Shown here: piece after piece, positions 6,984-12,322 of the stretch
Layout: each line of letters begins with the position of its first letter
How positions within the stretch are numbered: the first letter of the stretch is position 1
Source of the DNA: Asticcacaulis sp. UBA2476
GTDB taxonomy: Bacteria > Pseudomonadota > Alphaproteobacteria > Caulobacterales > Caulobacteraceae
Reading direction: 5' to 3'
Length of the DNA: 12,322 nt
Assembly (NCBI GenBank): GCA_002342035.1
Contig: DDPE01000008.1
Location: 1-12,322, forward strand
Position numbers and translations under genes: made by a program
Notes under the pieces: model-generated
Databases searched by the model: none
The model's input: only the letters and a program-made list of their open reading frames with translations
Told to the model about the DNA's origin: nothing

Positions 6984-7030
6984 TTGCCAAAATATTTCTG
7001 CTTTTTAAGATGTGTAGGGTAATGCTTACC
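6984..7030 (+). promoter_or_regulatory. Sigma70-like promoter with an operator-like palindrome
   Basis: TTGCCA (6984-6989) and TAAGAT (7006-7011) are separated by 16 bases and form a good promoter pointing at the 919-residue gene. Seven bases after the -10 box lies the perfect palindrome GGTAA-TGC-TTACC (7018-7030), over or just after the expected transcription start, a position where a bound repressor would block initiation. The pairing of promoter and palindrome is visible; the regulator is unknown. Confidence 0.5.
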
Positions 7031-7084
7031 GCACAAAATGTATCGACCCGCCTAACTTCTAAAAGTCCCGATATTTAACACGAC

Positions 7085-7113
7085 CCTTGGTATGGGATTT
7101 GCAGTAACCAAGG
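7085..7113 (+). promoter_or_regulatory. Leader hairpin covering a Shine-Dalgarno sequence
   Basis: CCTTGGT (7085-7091) and ACCAAGG (7107-7113) are perfect inverted repeats with a 15-base loop. The right arm contains AAGG (7110-7113), spaced six bases from an ATG at 7120. In the mRNA the hairpin would hide this ribosome site. It could equally be a DNA operator. Position and complementarity are seen; regulation is inferred. Confidence 0.4.
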
Positions 7114-7119
7114 TCCAAT

Positions 7120-7206
7120 ATGCCCGACACCGGATTATCGCATGGCAACCGCCTCGTTTTTCAGTTTGACACACTCTCCGCGCTCGATCGCCCTGATCGA
7201 GGGTGA
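7120..7206 (+). CDS. Possible 28-residue upstream overlapping ORF
   Basis: An ATG with a well-spaced AAGG opens a 28-codon frame (MPDTGLSHGNR..., ending DRPDRG and TGA at 7204-7206). It overlaps the first 65 bases of the large gene in another frame. It has a better ribosome site than the large gene's own ATG at 7142, which has only a weak CGGA upstream. It may be a leader peptide that couples translation, or it may be noncoding with the SD serving the 7142 start loosely. The peptide has no recognisable features. Confidence 0.25.
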   Translation: MPDTGLSHGNRLVFQFDTLSALDRPDRG

Positions 7207-9901
7207 TGTCAAAATCAGCTATGGCGACCTGTCGGCGCGCTGCGATGATCTGATGCAGCACCTGAAGACGTGCCTGCCTGACCAGCGGGCGCTGGTGTTT
7301 TTAAGTGTGCGCAATGATGCCAAGTCGGTCGTGCGCTATCTGGCCTGTCTGCGGGCAGGCTATGCCGTCCATCTGTTTTCGGACTATGAGCCGGCGCGTC
7401 TGGATGACCTGATCGCCCGCTATAATCCGCATTTTGTGATCCGGCCCGAAGAAGCTGACGATGACATCACAGCCCGCCACGCTCACGATCTGGGCCTGCA
7501 TCCGGACGTCAGTGTTTTACTATCCACTTCGGGCTCAACCGGCACGGCCAAGCTGGTCAAGCTGTCGGTCAAGAACCTGCAAGCCAATGCCCGCTCGATT
7601 GCACAGTACCTTGAACTGACCGCCAAGGACCGGGGGCTGCTTAATCTCAAGTTCAGTTATTCCTTCGGCCTGTCGATCCTGCACAGCCATCTGTTGTGCG
7701 GCGGATCGGTCGTCTTAAGCGAAGCTTCGGTCACCGACGCTGACCTGTGGCAGGCGGTGAAGGCCCACAAAGTCACCGGCCTGTCCGGCGTGCCCTATAG
7801 TTTCGAAGTGCTGGAGCGCAGCCGTTATCTGGGTAATCTGAAAACCCTGCGCTATGTCACTCAGGCGGGCGGCAAACTATCGCCAAAGCTTGTCACCCGC
7901 TATGCCGAACTCAGCCAGCAACAGGGCTGGAAGTTCTATGTGATGTACGGCCAGACCGAGGCCGCCCCGCGCATGGCCTATCTGCCACCTGATATGGCGA
8001 CCCGCCACCCTGACTGTATCGGTCGCGCCGTCCCCGGTGGCCGCCTGTGGCTTAAGGGCGAACACGGTACGGAAATCACCACCCCTGATACGCCCGGCGA
8101 ACTGGTTTATGAGGGCGACAACGTCATGATGGGCTATGCGGAGACCCTGCCCGATCTTGCCCGTGACGACCAACTTGACCATCTTCTGACCGGCGACATC
8201 GCCTGCCGCAACGCGGACGGCCTGTTCTATATTATTGGCCGTGCCAAGCGGTTTATCAAACCGTTCGGCGTGCGACTTAACCTTGATGAGGTCGAACACA
8301 GGCTGCGGGAGCGTTTAGGCGAGGTTGCCTGTACCGGCACTGACGATAAGATCGTCATCGCCACCACCGCCGAAACCGACATAGACGCCTTGAGCGCATG
8401 GGTCTGCGAAACCTATAAACTGCCAGCCTTTATGGTTTCAGTGCTTAAGGTTGAGGCTATTCCGCGCCTGTCCAACGGCAAAACCGATTATCAGACCCTG
8501 TTGCACCAGGCCGAACAGCCAAAGACAATAGCCAATGGCCATTCGGCGCCCAAATCACGCTGGGCCAGCATTGAAGCCATATATACGGCCCTGTCCGGTG
8601 CCAAAGCGCTGGATGGCAGTTCCACCTTTGCGTCGCTATCCGGGGATTCGCTGTCCTATGTGCAGATATCTCTGGCGATTGAGGACTATCTCGGCTTCCT
8701 GCCCGAAGACTGGGAAGTGCAGACCATAGATGCCCTCGAAGCCATGCGGGGTCAGGTGGTGCCTGAGACCGCAGGCAACCGGCTGCATTATCTCAATACC
8801 TGCCGCGTGCTTATGCTGCTGATGGGGATTCCCTACCACGCCGCTATGGTGTTCAGCGAACATAAGGACTGGCTGATCACCTCAGCCCACACCTCTCATT
8901 TTGCGACCATTTTTGCCGCCACCACCCACAGCTTTCGGATGTTCGCCTTCTTTTTCATCAGCGGCTGTTTCTCGCTGTTGATCCTGAAGCGCACCGAGGT
9001 CAGGAAATGGTTCGACCGTCAGTTCGTACGTCTGGGCGTACCCGTCATTCTGGGCAGCCTGCTGCTGGCGCCGCTTGAAATGGCCGCCATGTCAGTCACA
9101 CCCGGCCGGGAAGGCCCGCCCGCCTTTGAATATTGGCTAAGCATGGTCACCACCTTGTCGCCGCAATGGATCACCCACCGCTGGTTCCTGATTACGCTTT
9201 TGGCTCTGATTGGCATTTTGGCACTGGTCTGGGGACTGCATAAGCGCGGTCTGACCGGCCATTTGCCGCAGCGCTTGCTCGATAAGGTCAGCGCCAGACC
9301 CAATCTGGTCTGGTGTCTGATGCTGGTCTTTCTGTCCGGTTGGGGGCTTGGGCTGGCGGCTTTGGGCCGGATTTTGAGCGCGGAACATGACCTGCTGTTC
9401 GGTGTGTATGAATATCGCTCGATACTGGCGTTCGGCCCGGCCTTCTTTCTGGGGGCCATACTGGCGGGGCAACCTAAGCTGTTTAACTGGTTCCTCAAGC
9501 CGTCAGCCTTTGCCTATATCTTAGGGGCGGTGCTGATTTGTGTCTTTGTCTATTTCGATCACTCTCAGACGTTCATTGGCAAGATTGCGCAAAACATCAA
9601 CTGGCTGCCGTGCGGCCTTTTGGGGACGCAGATCTTCCTCAGCCTGATGCACAAATGGGCCAATAAACCGCACCCGATGGTGGCACGCCTGCTCGACGCC
9701 TCCTTCGTCATCTATCTGTGGCACATGGTGTTTGTACTGGTGTTTAGCGGCATATGTATTGAGCTTGATATTGACCCGCTGCTGTCGATTGCCCTGACCA
9801 CCACAGGCACCCTGATCTGTTCCTGGGGCGTTTATCTGGGCATTGCCCGTTCAAAGATTTTAAACTTCATCTTCAACGGCGGGCCATTGCGGACGGTTTG
9901 A
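7142..9901 (+). CDS. Fused adenylation - carrier - membrane acyltransferase-3 protein
   Basis: A 919-residue three-part protein. Residues 1 to about 455 are an adenylate-forming (AMP-binding) enzyme: phosphate loop STSGSTG at 128-134, YGQTEA at 269-274, TGD at 350-352, the hinge region GRAKRFIKPFG at 366-376, and the C-terminal catalytic Lys447 in NGKTD. Residues about 474-540 are a carrier domain with the phosphopantetheine attachment Ser503 in GDSLSY. Residues about 548-908 are a membrane acyltransferase-3 domain with many hydrophobic segments, the family's early His (His566 in GIPYH), FFFISGCF (603-610) and RLGVP (630-634). It should activate an acid with ATP, load it on the carrier and pass it to a membrane or periplasmic acceptor. 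DUF418 follows 89 bases downstream. Domain calls are firm; substrate and acceptor are unknown. Confidence 0.88.
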   Translation: MATASFFSLTHSPRSIALIEGDVKISYGDLSARCDDLMQHLKTCLPDQRALVFLSVRNDAKSVVRYLACLRAGYAVHLFSDYEPARLDDLIARYNPHFVIRPEEADDDITARHAHDLGLHPDVSVLLSTSGSTGTAKLVKLSVKNLQANARSIAQYLELTAKDRGLLNLKFSYSFGLSILHSHLLCGGSVVLSEASVTDADLWQAVKAHKVTGLSGVPYSFEVLERSRYLGNLKTLRYVTQAGGKLSPKLVTRYAELSQQQGWKFYVMYGQTEAAPRMAYLPPDMATRHPDCIGRAVPGGRLWLKGEHGTEITTPDTPGELVYEGDNVMMGYAETLPDLARDDQLDHLLTGDIACRNADGLFYIIGRAKRFIKPFGVRLNLDEVEHRLRERLGEVACTGTDDKIVIATTAETDIDALSAWVCETYKLPAFMVSVLKVEAIPRLSNGKTDYQTLLHQAEQPKTIANGHSAPKSRWASIEAIYTALSGAKALDGSSTFASLSGDSLSYVQISLAIEDYLGFLPEDWEVQTIDALEAMRGQVVPETAGNRLHYLNTCRVLMLLMGIPYHAAMVFSEHKDWLITSAHTSHFATIFAATTHSFRMFAFFFISGCFSLLILKRTEVRKWFDRQFVRLGVPVILGSLLLAPLEMAAMSVTPGREGPPAFEYWLSMVTTLSPQWITHRWFLITLLALIGILALVWGLHKRGLTGHLPQRLLDKVSARPNLVWCLMLVFLSGWGLGLAALGRILSAEHDLLFGVYEYRSILAFGPAFFLGAILAGQPKLFNWFLKPSAFAYILGAVLICVFVYFDHSQTFIGKIAQNINWLPCGLLGTQIFLSLMHKWANKPHPMVARLLDASFVIYLWHMVFVLVFSGICIELDIDPLLSIALTTTGTLICSWGVYLGIARSKILNFIFNGGPLRTV

Positions 9902-9927
9902 CCCGCGCTGGCCCGACGCTCCAAATC

Positions 9928-9975
9928 CTGTTATACGGCTAAAAAAGCGCCCGCATTAGTCAGGCGAAATAACAG
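9928..9975 (+). repeat. Inverted repeat between the fusion gene and the DUF418 gene
   Basis: CTGTTAT (9928-9934) and ATAACAG (9969-9975) are perfect 7-bp inverted repeats, and short CGCC/GGCG blocks inside the 34-base loop could extend the fold. It ends five bases before GGGG, the likely ribosome site of the next gene. No T-run follows, so it is not a clear terminator; a processing or translation-control hairpin is possible. Confidence 0.25.
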
Positions 9976-9990
9976 ATATGGGGAAATACC

Positions 9991-11190
9991 GTGGCGGCCA
10001 CCAAACCTGAGTTCACCCCGCGTATGGAGGGTCTCGACGCCCTGCGCGGCTTTGCCCTTTTTGGGCTGTTCATCGTCCATATGCCGGAACTGTTCGAGCT
10101 TTACTGGGCTCATCCGGTCACCGATCCGGGTCAGCTTATCTGGCACGATGTCATCTTCACGATCTTTGCCGGTAAGGCCTTTGCGCTGCTGGCCCTGTGT
10201 TTTGGGGTATCATTCTTTATCATTATGGATCGCTCCGCCCAGAAAGGCGTCGATTTTAGCGGCCGGTTTATCTGGCGGCTGTCGGTTTTATTCCTGATCG
10301 GCTGTGCGCACGCTGTCTGGTACCGCGGCGATGTGCTGGAAGTTCTGGCGGTTATGGGCCTGTGCCTGCTGCCGTTTTACCGCGTGAAATCCAATGTCGT
10401 GATCGCCGTCATCGGCGTGTTTTTCCTATTGCAGCCCCTGATGTGGGTGCAGATCATCAGCGGCCTGAACGGTGCTGACTGGGCGAACCAGCCTTTGAAG
10501 TTCTGGGGCGCAAAGATCCCCGAAGTATACTTAAGCGGTGGATTTGCTGAAACCGTCGTCATGAACATCAACGACGGCCACGCCTTTAAATGGCTGTTCA
10601 TGTATGAATCCGGCCGCTTGAGCCAAATTCTGGGCCTGTCGCTAATCGGTATGGTGCTGGGCCGGATCGGCTTTTTCCGTGAGCCCGCCCGCTTTTCCGG
10701 TGAGCGCCTGACCGGGCTGATCATCGCGCTGATCTCCGCCATCGGGCTTTATTTTAGTCGCGAATCCATCACCGACCTGATGCCCGCAACCGAGGCCATG
10801 TTCATGCCCAAGGCTCTGTTTGGGTCGGTCGTCTCCAGCCTGTTTGACCTGAGCGTCATGGCGGCACTTATGCTGGGTTTCATGAGCCTCTACTATAGTT
10901 TTGCCCATAAGGCGCTCAATGTTCTGGCCCCTGCCGGTCGGATGACTCTCACGCTCTATGTGACGCAATCGCTGATTTTCGTACCGGTATTTTACGGTTA
11001 CGGTCTGGGAATGCACGCCACCATAACCCAGTCTGAGGCCGTACTGATCGGGCTTGCCGCCTTCGCCGCTCAGGTCGTCTTTGCCCATCTGTGGTTAAAG
11101 GCGTTTTGGTATGGCCCGCTGGAGTGGCTGTGGCGAGCGGCAACCTATCTGACACTAAAAGTGCCGTTCATGAGGTCAAAAACGCCCTGA
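9991..11190 (+). CDS. DUF418 (YeiB-like) integral membrane protein
   Basis: A 399-residue polytopic membrane protein of the DUF418 family. The N-terminus has the signature EGLDALRGFALFGLFIVH (13-30) and the C-terminus has MTLTLYVTQSL followed by GPLEWLWR (375-382), both diagnostic. Eight or more hydrophobic segments are visible. DUF418 proteins are related in fold to membrane acyltransferases such as acyltransferase-3, but their activity is not established. The start is GTG at 9991, with GGGG seven bases upstream; a nearby ATG at 9978 is in another frame and the in-frame ATG at 10024 lacks a ribosome site. It probably shares a transcript with the fusion gene upstream, which suggests a common acyl-transfer pathway. 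Its 3' end overlaps the convergent gene by 23 bases. Confidence 0.88.
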   Translation: MAATKPEFTPRMEGLDALRGFALFGLFIVHMPELFELYWAHPVTDPGQLIWHDVIFTIFAGKAFALLALCFGVSFFIIMDRSAQKGVDFSGRFIWRLSVLFLIGCAHAVWYRGDVLEVLAVMGLCLLPFYRVKSNVVIAVIGVFFLLQPLMWVQIISGLNGADWANQPLKFWGAKIPEVYLSGGFAETVVMNINDGHAFKWLFMYESGRLSQILGLSLIGMVLGRIGFFREPARFSGERLTGLIIALISAIGLYFSRESITDLMPATEAMFMPKALFGSVVSSLFDLSVMAALMLGFMSLYYSFAHKALNVLAPAGRMTLTLYVTQSLIFVPVFYGYGLGMHATITQSEAVLIGLAAFAAQVVFAHLWLKAFWYGPLEWLWRAATYLTLKVPFMRSKTP

Positions 11191-11866
11191 GCGGCACATA
11201 TAGCCCCAGCCGGTTATTCCACGCCGCCCGCTGCATCAAGGCACTCAGCCAGGCCACATAGGCCTGTGCCATCATGAATGACAGGTCGTAATAGGCACGG
11301 ATCATGTCGCTTAAGGCATCCGCCTGTGGCACCGGCATATCAGGCTCGTCGGCAATGGGCTGAAAGCGGATGGGTTGTGCCAGCGAACCTTCCGCGGGCG
11401 TGAGCCCCATCGACAAACCATGCCGGACATAGGCCTCCAGTCCCGCGCCGTCATAGGTCCGCAGATGCGCTTCTGCCTCCGGCTGAGTTTGCCGGCCGGC
11501 ATCAAAGGCGTAATAGCCAAGGATGGCCCGGCACATCGCCATATCATAGGTGTGCTGGATGCGGCCCTTATGGCTCATGACGCGGTGAGGACTTGGGCGG
11601 TTTTCATTGACCGTCTCAAGCCGAGCCTTAATCGCCCGAATGCGCGGCTTATCGGTGTGCCAGTCGACGCTGATCGTGCCGATATGGGCGTTTTGCACCC
11701 CGCATAACCGCGCCAGCCCCCGCTGAGTCAGATAGAGGCTGTCATCACTGAGACAGCCTATGCCGACGCCATCATATTCGCCGTAAAGCGTTATATAAAG
11801 ATTTGAAATCTGGGGTTGTTTTCGCTTACGCCCTTTTTTTACAACCGTTTTGACGGCATCGGACAT
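11168..11866 (-). CDS. Uncharacterised basic protein with an HTH-like segment
   Basis: I do not recognise a named family for this 232-residue protein. It starts with a lysine/arginine-rich tail (KKGRKRKQ at 10-17), then NLYITLYGEYDGVGIG, then LTQRGLARLCGV (47-58), which resembles the first part of a helix-turn-helix or Rha/antirepressor-like N-terminus. The middle is mostly polar and the last 50 residues are helical and aromatic. DNA binding is suggested by the basic tail and the HTH-like segment, but not shown. The ATG at 11866 is chosen over the one at 11908 because AGGGG lies nine bases upstream. It converges on the DUF418 gene with a 23-bp overlap. A phage or mobile origin is possible, but no integrase or att site is visible. 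Confidence 0.6.
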   Translation of the reverse strand: MSDAVKTVVKKGRKRKQPQISNLYITLYGEYDGVGIGCLSDDSLYLTQRGLARLCGVQNAHIGTISVDWHTDKPRIRAIKARLETVNENRPSPHRVMSHKGRIQHTYDMAMCRAILGYYAFDAGRQTQPEAEAHLRTYDGAGLEAYVRHGLSMGLTPAEGSLAQPIRFQPIADEPDMPVPQADALSDMIRAYYDLSFMMAQAYVAWLSALMQRAAWNNRLGLYVPLRAFLTS

Positions 11867-11875
11867 GACTTTAGA

Positions 11876-11889
11876 CCCCTCTGTAGGGG
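11876..11889 (-). promoter_or_regulatory. Small hairpin over the ribosome site of the unknown gene
   Basis: CCCCT-CTGT-AGGGG is a perfect 5-bp inverted repeat. On the minus-strand mRNA its second arm (AGGGG) is the Shine-Dalgarno sequence of the gene that starts at 11866, so the hairpin could limit translation. It is short and could be chance. Confidence 0.3.
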
Positions 11890-11971
11890 GATAATACTGC
11901 AACGCCAAATTGCGCCTGACAAGGGTAATTAACCGCCTGTTAAGAGAATCTTTTGCGCGCGCTCACACGGC

Positions 11972-12322
11972 TCAGGAGAAGACAACCGTTTTGCTGCCAT
12001 TGATAATCACCCGGCGCTCCGCGTGCCAGGTTACGGCCCGCGCCAGAACCCGCGCCTCGATATCCTGACCAATGGCGACCAGTTGTTCCGGGGTATGGCC
12101 GTGGTGAACGCGCTGCACGTCCTGCTCGATGATCGGGCCTTCATCGAGGTCCGAGGTCACATAATGCGCCGTCGCCCCGATGATCTTCACCCCGCGCTGA
12201 TGGGCCTGATGGTAGGGCTTGGCGCCCTTGAATGACGGCAGGAACGAGTGGTGTATATTGATGCAGCGCCCATCCAGTTTGCGGCTCATCTCATCGGACA
12301 ATATCTGCATATAGCGCGCCAG
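11972..12322 (-). CDS. purU: Formyltetrahydrofolate deformylase PurU, C-terminal part
   Basis: PurU hydrolyses 10-formyltetrahydrofolate to formate and tetrahydrofolate, balancing one-carbon pools and supplying formate for PurT in purine synthesis. Only the last 116 codons are in the window; the gene runs off the right edge, and the internal Met at 12310 is not the start. The formyltransferase-like catalytic domain shows its three key residues: Asn and His in INIHHSFLPSFKGA and Asp in TSDLDEGPI. GATAHYV and the C-terminal AERRVIINGSKTVVF are characteristic of PurU rather than PurN. The N-terminal ACT domain lies outside the window. It lies 105 bases upstream of the unrecognised gene on the same strand; no clear terminator is seen between them. 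Confidence 0.92.
   Translation of the reverse strand: MARYMQILSDEMSRKLDGRCINIHHSFLPSFKGAKPYHQAHQRGVKIIGATAHYVTSDLDEGPIIEQDVQRVHHGHTPEQLVAIGQDIEARVLARAVTWHAERRVIINGSKTVVFS

Noticed and set aside
11161..11197. Inverted repeat GTGCCG/CGGCAC as a bidirectional terminator between the convergent genes
   Set aside because: The stem is only 6 bp with a 25-base loop, lacks flanking T-runs and lies within coding sequence; likely chance.
1..12322. CRISPR array, insertion sequence, integrase or toxin-antitoxin pair
   Set aside because: No regularly spaced direct repeats, transposase motifs, terminal inverted repeats or paired small ORFs of that kind are visible.

Overview
The window joins two different proteobacterial signatures. 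Positions 1 to about 4390 (all minus strand) read as a betaproteobacterium of the Comamonadaceae type (Limnohabitans/Rhodoferax-like). In transcription order they carry the body of pnp, a PIG3-type quinone oxidoreductase, tpiA, secG and tRNA-Leu(GAG), a gene order I know from that family. Positions from about 4420 to the right end read as an alphaproteobacterium of the Caulobacterales type (Asticcacaulis/Caulobacter-like): the order rbfA-truB-rpsO-pnp and the RbfA, TruB and S15 sequences all fit. These placements are from memory of the families, not from a search.

The switch falls inside pnp. Roughly the first 51 codons encode an alpha-type PNPase N-terminus and the codons after about 62 a beta-type one; the change lies in or next to a strongly conserved stretch (4388-4420). 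The reading frame is preserved. The simplest reading is a metagenomic assembly chimera made at a conserved k-mer in a gene that both genomes carry downstream of rpsO. Real interclass recombination would look the same in sequence alone and must be tested with reads.

Region by region: (1) 1-2460, translation, export and central metabolism genes of the beta part, apparently one transcription unit with a 1-nt stop/start overlap between the oxidoreductase and tpiA. (2) 2474-4573, the mosaic pnp. (3) 4574-4867, the rpsO-pnp spacer with a clear rpsO terminator, a palindrome and a candidate pnp leader hairpin. (4) 4868-6900, the operon rbfA, small membrane zinc-ribbon protein, truB (TTG start) and rpsO, tightly packed. 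(5) 6901-7141, a divergent control region with a sigma70-like promoter, an operator-like palindrome and a hairpin that covers a Shine-Dalgarno sequence. (6) 7142-11190, an accessory pair on the plus strand: a 919-residue fusion of an adenylation domain, a phosphopantetheine carrier domain and a membrane acyltransferase-3 domain, then a DUF418 (YeiB-like) membrane protein. (7) 11168-12322, an unrecognised basic protein and the 3' part of purU, both minus strand.

The most interesting biology is region 6. The fusion has all three parts needed to activate a carboxylic acid with ATP, tether it as a thioester and hand it to a membrane acyltransferase, a one-polypeptide analogue in logic of the DltA-DltC-DltB system. 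The substrate and acceptor cannot be read from the sequence.
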